Positions 54,124 through 64,000 of a stretch of DNA of 64,000 nucleotides are shown here, in pieces; position 1 is the stretch's first letter; each line of letters starts with the position of its first letter. The DNA lies in contig JAFEVB010000022.1 in NCBI GenBank assembly GCA_032629725.1, positions 1,674,001 to 1,738,000 of the forward strand. The letters are read 5' to 3'. A program made the translations under genes and the position numbers. Origin of the DNA: Gremmenia infestans (Eukaryota > Ascomycota > Leotiomycetes > Helotiales > Hamatocanthoscyphaceae). The notes beneath the pieces were generated by a model that ran no database searches, was not told the origin of the DNA, and saw nothing but the letters and a program-made list of their open reading frames with translations.

Positions 54124-56532
54124 ATGCATGCCATCCCATCATCCTTGAATCCTTCACGTATTACGAAGGTACAAAGGCCCCCAGTTTCCTATAAGGCCCC
54201 GTCATCTCGAGCTCCAAACCAACCTGTCATGGTGATGGAGAGCAGCTCGTACAAATATCCTCAGGATGACTATGCTTTGACTATTCTCACCCAAGCTGCT
54301 ATGCACTCCTCTTCTTCCAACCCCACTTCTTTGTCAACAGCCAATCTCCAATCCTCCTTAACGCCGACTACCAAGATCACTAATCATCAGACTCAACCCC
54401 ATACACAACCCCACCCCCAGTCTCGTACTCCAGGAACGAATTATAATCATCTTGGCTTGCTTTCTTCAACGTCTAAAATGGAGACACTTGCGTTTAACGC
54501 CAACCAGGCCTCAAGGCACAACCCATATATGGACACCACCTTCCGGGGAATCGGCAGTGAGATCTCCAGGAACTATGCTAATAACATGGGGATCTTGAAT
54601 GCGGAATCATATCCCGACATTCATTCAACTAGAGGATATGATGAGAGGAAGAAAGGTTCTGAGCCTACGCTTTCGTTTGGTATGATCCCGAGACCCCATG
54701 GGGACCTTGACTCGAGGGAAGATGAGGAAGAGCCGGATATGGGGACTAGACGGAGGAAGAAGCCGAGAATTGAAGTTCATAGTGGAGATGATGAGGAGGC
54801 GAAAAAGTCAAGAGGGAGACCCAGAGTTGATACGAAGGATGAGACTGCAGCTGATGTAAGTGAAGTTACTCATATGACCTTTAGTTTATTACTGACTATT
54901 CATAGCGTCGAAGGACTCAAATACGTATGGCTCAAAGAGCCTACCGCCATCGTAAGGAGACCACAATCTCTTCGTTGGAGAAGCAGGTTCAAGAGCTTAG
55001 AGGAACGAATGAGGAAATGAGCAACATTTTCATCTCGCTCTACGATTTTGCTGTGGGCAAGGGACTGTTGCAACGGGAACCAGAATTCGGCCAGCAGTTG
55101 CAATCAACCACCGAAAGGTTTCTGGCCCTGGCAAAAGCTAGCTCGGAGAACCTGATAATGGAAGACAACCATGTCGAGGAACCCGACAAACACGAAGAAC
55201 CAGAAAGCGGTCGGCCCAAGAAGAAGGGCAGAAAATCATCTCCAAAGACTCGCCAAGAGAAGAAAGCTGCGACCCCTGAAAGTAAAAGTCCAGTATGGGG
55301 CGGCTTTCCGCTTGGCAAGCAAGCTCGGACTGCCGTAGAAGAAATTCAAATAGACTATCAACCCCAAGATTACGAAAGCCGGAGTCGCCAGCAGGATCTC
55401 CAGGTCATCACTCGTCCTACAGAAGACAATGCTAGCTTTCCATGGGACTTTATGGATTTGCAGCAATATAATGTGAACCTTCCATCTACGGAAGACTTCT
55501 CTCAAGTTTTCCTCCCGGAATCTCAGCTACCACTTCCCGACACACATTCCTACACAGAGAACTCTTTTGCCCGCCGGCTTCAACGTGGAGCTGTAGAGGC
55601 AGCATGGCAGCTTGTTACCAACCCCAACCCACCCCCCGGTGTCTTTGATAGGGTCTTTGGATTTTGTTTAACGTATGAAAGTAGAGAATCTATAATCGAT
55701 CGGACGAAGAGACAGATCCGAAGCTCGTCAAAGGATTCCCTCCAAAACTGGCGGGCACCCTTCATTAACGTAGGACGTGCAGGCACTTTCTATCCATTGC
55801 GTGATGCAGGTGATGAACTCATGCCTAAACTTCGTACTGGCTATTCTATGGGTCCATTCACGGAAGCGATCGCCCAGACACAAGATGAGTTCCTGGATGA
55901 AAGCATGCGGTGTAATATCCCGGGATTTGAAGGAGAATTTTTTGATGCGAATGATGTCGAAGGATACCTTCGGGGCCGAGGGCTCGACATTTCTTCTTCA
56001 GCAGACCTAGTCACTGCACATCTCGATTTGTCTTTAGTCGAAGCTAGTCCGAAAAGCACCAGTGGCAGCACTGTCTCAACTATCTCGCCACGAACGCCTA
56101 GAAGTCCCCTTGTGGATCTACTCACCGAGTCTAATGGATTGTCAAATACCTACAAACTTGACGTTGATGCCTTGCCTTTCCCATTGGGATTTGCTAGCTG
56201 GGATGACGATGTTTCTGGAAAAGATACCAGTAACATCGATCCCATATTCTATACCACAACAGAACAAAACTCAGGAAGGGCTTCCCCTAACTTTGCCGGT
56301 AGCGGTAGTCTTCCAGGAGAAAGGCGAACCGTCACTTTGAATGTTCAGACGCTACTGTCAGGTAAGCTTAAGTCGTCCAATCACAAATCAGCTTCACGTC
56401 AGATGGGAACTTTTATCACTAACAAATTGAACAGAAATCATAAAGCGTGGAGTTTGTTTAGGTCGTACGCCTGGTTTTAGACCGTCTGATGTTAATGCGG
56501 CTTTAGTAGCAGCGGCTAACTCTGGATTTTAA
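54124..56532 (+). CDS. bZIP transcription factor, PAP1/AP-1-like type
   Basis: A 761-residue protein in three exons (54124-54855, 54906-56361, 56435-56532). The basic region created at the exon 1/2 junction reads RRRTQIRMAQRAYRHRKE, followed by a leucine-zipper heptad segment (SSLEKQVQELRGTNEEMSN; residues about 245-290). The N-terminus is Ser/Thr/Asn-rich. Lys/Arg patches before the basic region (RRRKKPRIE) and after the zipper (RPKKKGRKSSPK) are likely nuclear signals. A conserved block with FDRVFGFCLTYESR and the C-terminal GRTPGFRPSDV follows. The target genes are unknown. It is about 25 kb from the cluster and there is no evidence that it controls it. The Met at 54229 is an alternative start. 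Confidence 0.9.
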
Positions 56533-56926
56533 AAGAGCCTCCTAATTGTGGGCAAGCGCCCGCAATGGTGCGCGCTACATCCATATCACAGCTGGAGTGG
56601 AACACTAAGAATAGTTAACCACGGATTTTCGAATGTGGTTATGATGTAGTCAGGAACCGTGGTTCACTGAACAGCTATAATAAGTCTGGATCAGAAAAAT
56701 CCCACACAATTACAAAAATATTCTACACCACCTTTTTCTGCACTTTGTCTACGAGCTCGAGTCAATTTTCTGGCATCAAAATTCACACAACGCTCTCAAT
56801 CACTGCAAAATTTCACCATCCTTGTAAGTCTTTACCATTGGAGAGTCAAGATATTCTCAAAAACAGCGACTTACATCCCCCCCAGAATCGTCAGCAGCTA
56901 CTTCTGACGACGCAGACCCAACTACG
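56533..56926. other. intergenic spacer
   Basis: 394 bp without a gene; it contains a short palindromic CCACGGATT/AACCGTGG pair near 56618-56662. Confidence 0.4.
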
Positions 56927-57760
56927 ATGGAGTCAGATTTGAGTGGGATGGTCTTCATCCCAGGTTTGACGGAACAACAACGCCTTAACCCAGAACCACG
57001 AAAGTCGAGGTTTATTGAGCATTTTGATCAAGATAACACCCCAGAATATGTCCTCTATGTCATCCCAGAGGAGCAAGAGTCAATCAACTCACTGAGCATC
57101 CCGACCTCAAAACCAACCAGTTGGATCCGCAGCATGTGCGGGAAACTATTACCCAAGAAACGCCTTGCACCAACCGAAGAAGCACCAAAGGCCTGTGCCA
57201 GCACCAACAAGAACGGACACGACAACTCTCAAGCAAAGCCCGGAAAGTCTTTCAGCGACAGGATTTCCTCGACCAAAACTAAGATCCGACAAATCTTCAG
57301 CCCTCTCACAAGGCGCCAACAACCTCACATTACAGTCACGATATGTGGTAATGATTTCACCACGTACCGTCTCCCATGCCAAACCACTATCCCCTCCGCT
57401 GAAAGAATTCACTACCTCCGTCGACTTCAAATGGAAGCTGCTCTCAAGAACCTGGCCATCCAGGACGCCAATGTCGATGCAGGGAAAACGACAACGACAA
57501 CGACGACCAAAACCGTTAGCAAGACGGTGATGACTCCGGATTACCAAAGCCCGTCTCGATCAACTTCGTCAGCAGAGAAAGGCAAAATGGCGGAAAGCGT
57601 GCCTGTTTCAGCCTCTCCAGTGATGTGCAATCAAGGCCCATTTGACCTGCCTCTTGCCGAAATCCCTCCAACGCCAGCGGAAGGGACACACGAAGTGTCA
57701 AGACAGCAGATGCTTAAGCGCTTGCATGAATTCAAGCAGCGTGGAAGTCTTGATCTATAG
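56927..57760 (+). CDS. hypothetical disordered protein
   Basis: A single-exon frame of 277 residues starting MESDLSGM. No domain is recognised. It has a basic middle segment (SSTKTKIRQIFSPLTRRQ), a T-rich run (TTTTTTTKT near residue 190) and a short C-terminal helix (SRQQMLKRLHEFKQ). Composition is typical of a fast-evolving, mostly disordered fungal protein. An in-frame segment upstream (56745 on) with no good link suggests the start is correct, but a 5' exon cannot be excluded. Confidence 0.6.
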   Translation: MESDLSGMVFIPGLTEQQRLNPEPRKSRFIEHFDQDNTPEYVLYVIPEEQESINSLSIPTSKPTSWIRSMCGKLLPKKRLAPTEEAPKACASTNKNGHDNSQAKPGKSFSDRISSTKTKIRQIFSPLTRRQQPHITVTICGNDFTTYRLPCQTTIPSAERIHYLRRLQMEAALKNLAIQDANVDAGKTTTTTTTKTVSKTVMTPDYQSPSRSTSSAEKGKMAESVPVSASPVMCNQGPFDLPLAEIPPTPAEGTHEVSRQQMLKRLHEFKQRGSLDL

Positions 57761-58403
57761 AAATGGATGGATCTGGATATCAGTGAAGGAGTTTGACGGT
57801 TTGAATTGGATGGGGCTTAAGGAGTAAGGGTAAAGTTGGACTGGGCATATGAACAAGGATGAAGCGAAGGCGTTGGATTTGGAAGGATATTGTGGATAGT
57901 AATTGGAATTGGTTGTGATTTGGACTTACAATGCTGTTTTGAGATTGGATATCACGGGAACTCAAGCTTACAATGGCTGGCATATCTCATCTCATTGGTC
58001 TGGAGATTGGTGTTTTACGAGTACTTGAAATTGTTGGATACAATAGGGCTTGTGAACCTCTTAATTAATAATACAAATAACGTTAATACTCTTGCTACCT
58101 GTACCTTTCGTGACCATTGTCTCTCGCTTGCGCATTATGATGTTTTTTCGACAGAACAGCTTCCCACAACCATAACCCAACGACGACAGCGAACACCGAG
58201 ACACCTATCAAGCGAACCTTTCTCTTCTGTTAATATGCCTGACTCTATCAACCGAAATGAGACGAAAATGCTCAAAATTATGTATGAGCACGTGACTATC
58301 TCGAACCTTGCAAAAAATGGTCCACTAGTTCTAAAGCTGGAGCTCCTCGCTCCTCATGCATGCTATCTTATTTACCATGGATCGATGCCAAACAAACAGA
58401 TGA
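57761..58403. other. intergenic region
   Basis: 643 bp. An open frame at 57890-58429 crosses it and overlaps the LYR gene start, but it lacks recognisable features. Confidence 0.45.
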
Positions 58404-59404
58404 ATGCCAGGCCACTTCCTCCCCCGTAGATCAAGTGCACATCGCACATCCTGTAAGTTTCCCTCCCCTCACCAACTGACATCCTCCCCCTAACCCCCCA
58501 ATCCACAGGCATAGCGCTATACAGAGCTCTTCTCAAGCAATGCCCCCGAATCCCCCTCCCGGCTGACCTGCCCCCCCGCGGTCCCATAAACCCCATCAAA
58601 CACTTCATCCGCAAGCAGTTCAAGCACAACGTCTACTTCACCAGCCCCCGCATCGTCGTCAATGCCCTCAAGAAAGGCTATGCCGCCGGGCAGTTGCTTC
58701 AGAGCGCTGGAGACGGCAACACTGTCGCTCTAAACCAGGTCCACGCCCTGCTGCAAACGCACCACGCACAAGCCCTCCACGCTGCAGCCGTGACGCCGAA
58801 ACCGCCGCCGCGCGTGCGTGTCCCGCGCCCAGAAGCATATCCAGGGGCGCCGCGGGTCCTCGATGTGCGGCCACTACCTAAGGAGCAGCTTTCGGGGCGG
58901 CGGCGCGTGCCGATCCTCGCGTTCACGGACAGCGGCAAGATCCCGTTCCTGCGGTTCAAGAAGCAATCGCCGTACTTATCGCGGGTGCTGCGGCAGAAGG
59001 TCGAGAGGAAGGTGCGGCACCGGAGTTTGTTGGACACTCTGAAGGAGGATATTGAGATGGGGTGGATGGAGTCCGAGTGGGAGAGTCTTGTGTGTGATGA
59101 GTTGGAGCGCGAGGGGAAGGAGTGGGATGATACGGATTGGGGCACTGATTCGAGGGCTTGGGTGAGCTGGCCGATGGAGTGCTTGGAGAGGACTAAGCGG
59201 GCTATGTCGGTGGATAGTGATAAGGCTGCTGTGGATTATGAGCGGATGGTTGATATTGTGGGGCAGGAGAAGGTGTTGTGGGAGCGTGAGGGGAAGGAGA
59301 GGAGACATGAGAAGAGGGAGGCGAAGTGGGCGGTGAAGAAAGAGAGGTGGGCGAGGGAGGCGGAGGAGTTGAAGATCAAGCAGGCAAAGACGGCTGAGGA
59401 TTGA
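58404..59404 (+). CDS. fungal LYR-motif mitochondrial protein (DUF1763-like)
   Basis: A 314-residue protein in two exons (58404-58452, 58509-59404). Splicing gives an Arg/Ser-rich N-terminus of about 16 residues, consistent with a mitochondrial presequence, followed at once by IALYRALLKQ, the LYR signature. FIRKQFKHNV and VNALKKGYAAGQLLQ extend the LYR helical fold. The C-terminal half is highly charged with a long Glu/Lys/Arg helix (about 270-310). LYR proteins serve in mitochondrial iron-sulfur delivery, respiratory assembly or mitoribosome functions; which one applies here is not clear. GC content is high in the first half. Confidence 0.82.
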
Positions 59405-59816
59405 TAGTGGGATACGTGGTCTACGTTGCCTGCGTAAAAAGGAAAGGGAAACGGGAATGGCGAGATGTAATATATGGCATCATACGGCGTCTGGGATATA
59501 CCATAATTGTACCCTCAGCGTGCTATTCACGCATACAATATATAAATGTTGTGTAAAGCATTGCATTGCATTTCATTCATCTCTCATTTACTGCAAAGAA
59601 AGCAGAGCCGCAGAACCGTGAGACCCTGTTTCGCCGCGCTGATGCACCCATAACCGTCATACCGCCATAAGAAACATGTATTCCTCTCTCAACCCCTCCC
59701 AAGGTAAGTCATGTGAGATTGTCCCTTCCAGAGACGTTTTTCTTTCTCGCCAACCTGCATAAACATAGAGCTACTTCTGAATTCCAGATCATAGCAAGTG
59801 TGTCGCCTAGTACGTA
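59405..59816. other. convergent intergenic region
   Basis: 412 bp between the convergent LYR and MMS2 genes; nothing is recognised. Confidence 0.45.
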
Positions 59817-60395
59817 GAACCCTCCGCTGGTTGTGGCAACTTCTTATGGTTAGGGTGGGCCATATATCTCCTCAATTCTATCAGGATAGTCTCCATCGTG
59901 TTACTATACTTCCAGTCGCTAAGGCACGGCAGCTTGGATGGATCGACCTATTTACCAAACCGTCAATATCTACTTCCACAAAAAGCAAAAGAAGCTGTGT
60001 ATACACGTACGACGCCATTCTTCGGGTTGACACAAGGAAGGTTGATCTGGTTCTGGAACTTGATGGTCGGTGGCTTGTCTGGGTATTCGGCACCGCAGTG
60101 CATCGTCAAGGAGTAGATTCGGTTCTCGTGGACGCTCTGAAAGGGCATAGGGGTTAGTATAGGAGGCAGGAGGGAGGGGTGGGGACATACGTGGGGAGGA
60201 CCTAGGATTGTGCCGTTCCAATTGGACATCAGGAGGTCGTCACCTTCAGTAAGACCGTACGAGCATGCCTCTGAGATAGGTAAGTAATTTGCGGTTGCAC
60301 GTAACGAAGAGGTCGTGTTCACCAGCTCCGAGACCCTTCTCTCCCTTCTCCAACTCCTCCAGTAATCTGAAGTTGCGTGGTACTTTAGCTCCCAT
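59817..60395 (-). CDS. MMS2: ubiquitin-conjugating enzyme variant MMS2
   Basis: A UEV of about 138 residues that pairs with Ubc13 to build K63-linked ubiquitin chains in error-free DNA damage tolerance. Four exons: 60395-60323, 60270-60191, then from about 60125 to 60000 and a last exon ending at 59817. The order of motifs fits the family: VPRNFRLLEELEKGEKG, SYGLTEGDDLLMSNWNGTILGPP, YSLTMHCGAEYPDKPP, LPCVNPKNGVV and METILIELRRYMAHPNHKKLPQP. UEVs lack the catalytic Cys in its usual place. It is divergent from MON2. Confidence 0.95.
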
Positions 60396-60721
60396 CTTGC
60401 CGGTTGTGTATGGTTGTTGTTATTGTTGCAAGTAGTAGAGTTTCTGCAGAAGAATGTGTTGATGGACGAATAGTCCTTTCGTATGCGTTAAGCAGCAATA
60501 AAGTTGAGGTACGCAGCAGGAAAACGATGATTCAGAAAGTCGATGGAGGGGAGGGGAGGGATGAATGGAGGGGCAGGAACGAACGTCAAAAGCATCGGCA
60601 AAACACCGGTGAATCGCCTCAAGGCCACATCCACCTCCTCCAAAAGGGATCACAACGGACTCGCTCTCAACTTTCATAAAACACAAATTGATCATGGAGA
60701 TATTGAGCCTAAATTCATAAC
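60396..60721. promoter_or_regulatory. divergent promoter, MMS2 / MON2
   Basis: 326 bp shared by two housekeeping genes. It contains TTGTTGTTATTGTTG repeats near 60410-60430. No TATA box is evident. Confidence 0.5.
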
Positions 60722-63700
60722 ATGACGGCCCAGATCCTCTCTTCAGAGCTTACCAATCTGATACAGGAGAGTAAAAGGAAACATACGGATCTGAGAAATG
60801 TGAGCTTACGTACCCACGCGTCCATGAATACCCCTTACTAACTGACAATTCAAGGCCGCTGAAAAGTCTCTAGATGAGCTCAAAGGCCTACGATCAACTT
60901 CCGAAGCTCAAATAGCTGCGGGTAAGTCTCCAAGTTTATAAGCACTATAGGTTGACTAATTCAGTGCAGATCTCTCTCAACGTCCTAATTTCGTGACACC
61001 GTTCCTCATTGCATGCGGGACCAAGAATGTCAAGTTTACGGGCATTGCGATCGTATGCTTGCAGCGACTTATTTTATCCCATGCTCTGCCGAAATCAAGA
61101 CTGAGAGAGGTACTTGAGGCGTTGAGGGAGGCTACTTCTGCTGGACTAGATGTCCAGCTCAAGATCCTTCAAGCTTTACCTTCTCTTCTCCAAAACTATG
61201 CGGATGATCTGAAGGGAGAACTTCTTGCGGCGGCGTTGAACATATGCACAATTCTCCAGGCGAGCAAGAATGGCATTGTCAACAATACGGCGGCTGCGAC
61301 TCTGCAGCAGCTTGTTGTGTCTGTGTTTGACAAGGTTGTGACTGAAGATAGTACGTCCTCTGTCAAAAATGTGATTATTTCATATCTAATACGAGAACAG
61401 GGATTGCCCTTGAAGTTCCCACTATTGGCGAAGCTCCCGTTGAGGATGGAACCGTACAACTTCGCGCGGCGGCTCTGGATGCGTACCGAGTCTTCAACGA
61501 CTTGTGTCTTCTGACAGAGTCCCAGAAACCGCAATTCCTGAGGTCCACGGGCATGCCTCAGACCTTTGGTCTGGAGCTGATTGAGTCTGTCTTGACCAAT
61601 CATTCGGACATATTTTTAACGCACCCGGAGCAAGCCAATGTCCTTCGTACCAGGGTCATGCCGTTCATTATCAGTTCCCTGTCCGAAAAGCTCAATTTTG
61701 CAGTCACTGTTAGAATTGTAAGGATTCTATACACCCTGCTTAGACGACATCTCAGCATCCTTTCCTCGGAAGGTGAGATGGCGCTGGGTCTCCTTACGCA
61801 CATGCTTGACCATGATACTGCCTTGTGGAAGAGGTCTCTATGCATGGAAGTTCTGAGAGGTATTTTTGCTGACGCAGCGCTCATACGTCGAATATTTGCA
61901 ACATACGATGCCCAAGAAGGCCGGAAAGCAATTCTAAGAGATCTTGTTGCAGCTTTTGTACGCATAAGCACCGAAAAGCCAGCCGTCATCGGCCTTGGTA
62001 ACCAGTCTACTATACCAATGTCAAATCAAAGCGGAGGAACAGACCAAGGAATGCTCGAAGCAAGTGGTGTCCCTTCGATGATAAGTAGTTCAATTAGTTC
62101 GAGTGAGCCTTCCGCTGGGGTCAGCACTCAATGGAGTACTATGAGAGTTCCGTGCATTGATCAGCTCGACAAGACGGATCCACCCTTGATCCCGGAATCA
62201 TATATCTACAGCCTCACACTTGCTTGCATAAGTGGCTTCTCTGAAGGTCTGGCAAAGTTCATTCTTCCTTTGACAGTTCCGGAGAGACCTCGAAAGAAGA
62301 CAGCAAAGCAAGCAGAAACCGAGTCAGCGCTTGAGACTCCTGACAGTCGACCGAATCTGGAGAGGCGATCTTCCACTAAGAAGAACCCAGTTCCAGTCAA
62401 TCCACTAAGTCTCGAAGATCATCCCCTTTTCGACGACGTGAAAATCTGTGCTGGTATTGTAGATGAATGCTGGCCTGCGATACTTGCGACTTGCTCGACA
62501 TTTCTGTATGCCTCACTCGATTCAGACTATTATCATAGCCTGGTTAGATCTTTCCAAAAGTTTACTCACGTAGCCGGCCTTTTACATCTTGCAACTCCTC
62601 GAGACGCCTTTCTGACCACTCTTGGCAAGGCGGCAGTTCCTCCAAATCTGCTATCTACAAATACTAGCCAGACGACCACACCAGCCACTCCTCCCGTAGA
62701 AGGTTCGAGTATGTTCAGCAATGCGAGGGGTTTGCTGAGTGTCGACAGCCTGGTCAGCCAAGCTTCTTCCTCTATATCGGAACGTGGAAGACAGAATTCC
62801 ATAGAATCAGGCCCAACGTCTCTCAACACTCGGAATCTCTTGTGCCTACGGGCACTTCTAAATCTAGGCATTGCTCTCGGCCCAACGTTAGGCTCAGCGT
62901 GGGGCATCATCTTGGGTAATTTACAAGAAGCAGACTTAGTCCTCTTCTCAAGCACGAAGTCTGCGAGGACTCCGACCGTAATCCCGAAGTCCGACAAACC
63001 GAATGCTGGTGACGACTCTTCGTTGCTTGTGAACTTCGGCACTGAGATTAAAGCTGTTGAGACAGCTGCTGCAAGACTTCTCGAGAGCACCGTTGACTTT
63101 CCGAATGAGTCATTCTTGGAAGTCGTAACCGCGCTTTGCTCACTGTTCGGAAGACAAGAGACTCCACAGCTGGTATCTAATTCTATAAGTCCTTCATCTC
63201 CTCAGTTGGCAGCACGACGACCCTCAGTACACGCGTACTCGCATAGAAGAATACAAAGTATTAATACTGCGCCCGCTACTCAAAACCAAGAAGATCTTTT
63301 TGCTTTGGCAAAACTGGGCGATGTTGCTAGTATCAACATTGATAGGTTTATGGCCTATAATCCTGATCTTAGTGGCTGGGATGTTCTGACTACAGAAGTT
63401 AGCAAGGCAGCTTGTTCTACTACTACTCCCGCATCAGTCAGATTACGAGCTGCAGAGATAATTGTACGACTCGTCCTTGAATCCGCGACTGCAACGCTTT
63501 CATTACCCGATGAACCTCGTAGCACAATTCAGTTGCGTCTCCTTCAAACTTTCAGGGGAGCATTGCAGCCGCTCGAGTCAAACGAGCGTGATTCATCTGT
63601 ATCGACTCATGCCACGGATATTGACGTACACAAAGTGATTCTTGAGGGACTTAAAAGCATTCTGGAACAATGTGGTGAGACGTTCATCAGCGGCTGGGAT

Positions 63701-64000
63701 ATTGCTTTCGAGATAATCGGAAGTGTGTTTGTCAAAAATGGCAACGATCATGGGCTCAAGTCCACCACCACTCGCTCGTCTCGATTGATTCGATCCTCGT
63801 TCAACTCTTTGCAACTGATCTGCTCGGATTTCCTATCTTCCCTTCCCAATTACTGTTTCATTATACTCGTTGACACCCTCTATCATTTCTGCACGCAAGA
63901 CGACGACCTTAACATATCTTTGACGGTGAACGAATATTGCTTATTTCCTTGCATCCGACATACTGACGTTTATAGACTGTAACATTCTTCTGGGTGTTGT
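60722..64000 (+). CDS. MON2: MON2, endosome-Golgi trafficking protein (partial, runs off the window)
   Basis: The N-terminal part of MON2, a large Arf-GEF-related scaffold (BIG/SEC7-like without the SEC7 domain) that works with Dopey and Neo1 in endosome-to-Golgi recycling. Exons: 60722-60799, 60855-60921, 60970-61350, 61401-63925, then from 63976 to the window edge. The DCB-type N-terminal helical domain includes NFVTPFLIACGTKNVKFTGIA and CLQRLI. The HUS-like block AALDAYRVFNDLCLLTES follows near residue 200. Low-complexity Ser/Thr inserts interrupt the helices around residues 380-420 and 580-650. The last visible codons read LTTVTFFWVL. The C-terminal half is missing only because the window ends. 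Confidence 0.95.

Noticed and set aside
54124..56532. bZIP gene as the pathway regulator of the cluster
   Set aside because: It is about 25 kb away with many housekeeping genes between, and the shared promoter motif has a CGG core rather than an AP-1-like TTAC/TGAC site.
57890..58429. 179-codon frame before the LYR gene
   Set aside because: It overlaps the well-supported first exon of the LYR gene in another phase and shows no conserved motif.
1..64000. CRISPR arrays, bacterial operons, rRNA genes
   Set aside because: No regularly spaced direct repeats, Shine-Dalgarno-led operons or rRNA sequence were seen; intron-rich eukaryotic genes dominate.

Overview
The window is nuclear DNA of a filamentous ascomycete (Pezizomycotina). 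Genes carry many short GT-AG introns, mostly 45-75 nt with a few near 200 nt. It holds a fungal highly reducing polyketide synthase, several fungal P450s, a dispersed U6 snRNA and typical housekeeping genes (TBP, CAF40/Rcd1, U2SURP-like, MMS2, MON2). I cannot fix the genus; Leotiomycetes or Sordariomycetes are guesses only.

Positions 921-29653 form one secondary-metabolite cluster of ten genes: SDR (-), berberine-bridge-type FAD oxidase (+), P450 A (-), P450 B (-), aristolochene-synthase-type sesquiterpene cyclase (+), BAHD-like acyltransferase (+), P450 C (+), a second SDR (-), P450 D (-), and a 2549-residue highly reducing PKS (+; KS-AT-DH-CMeT-ER-KR-ACP, no release domain). The simplest reading is that farnesyl diphosphate is cyclised to an eremophilane (aristolochene-like) skeleton, oxidised by four P450s, two SDRs and the FAD oxidase, and esterified by the acyltransferase with a C-methylated reduced polyketide from the PKS. 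The expected product is therefore an eremophilane sesquiterpenoid-polyketide ester. The pairing is inferred. No transcription factor or transporter gene lies in the cluster. A 17-bp motif (consensus TGTTGYCGGRAATTGYC) does occur in three cluster promoters, which suggests one shared regulator encoded elsewhere.

Mobile debris sits between cluster genes: a 735-bp hAT-like non-autonomous element with an 8-bp target duplication (8035-8769), a 136-bp MITE-like element (15030-15165), and a degenerate dispersed repeat (14654-14744) with a relative at 33487-33581.

From 30423 on the content is housekeeping: a Whi2-like regulator whose reading frame lacks a normal start codon; a gene-poor stretch of about 7.5 kb holding a U6 snRNA gene (37866-37970); TBP with a strong upstream TATA box; a sarcosine/fructosyl-amine-oxidase-type flavoenzyme; a U2SURP/SR140-like splicing factor; a small membrane protein; a possibly decaying hypothetical gene; an NmrA-like gene with an unusual 3' end; CAF40/Rcd1; a PAP1-type bZIP factor; a disordered hypothetical protein; a fungal LYR-motif protein; MMS2; and MON2, which runs off the right edge.
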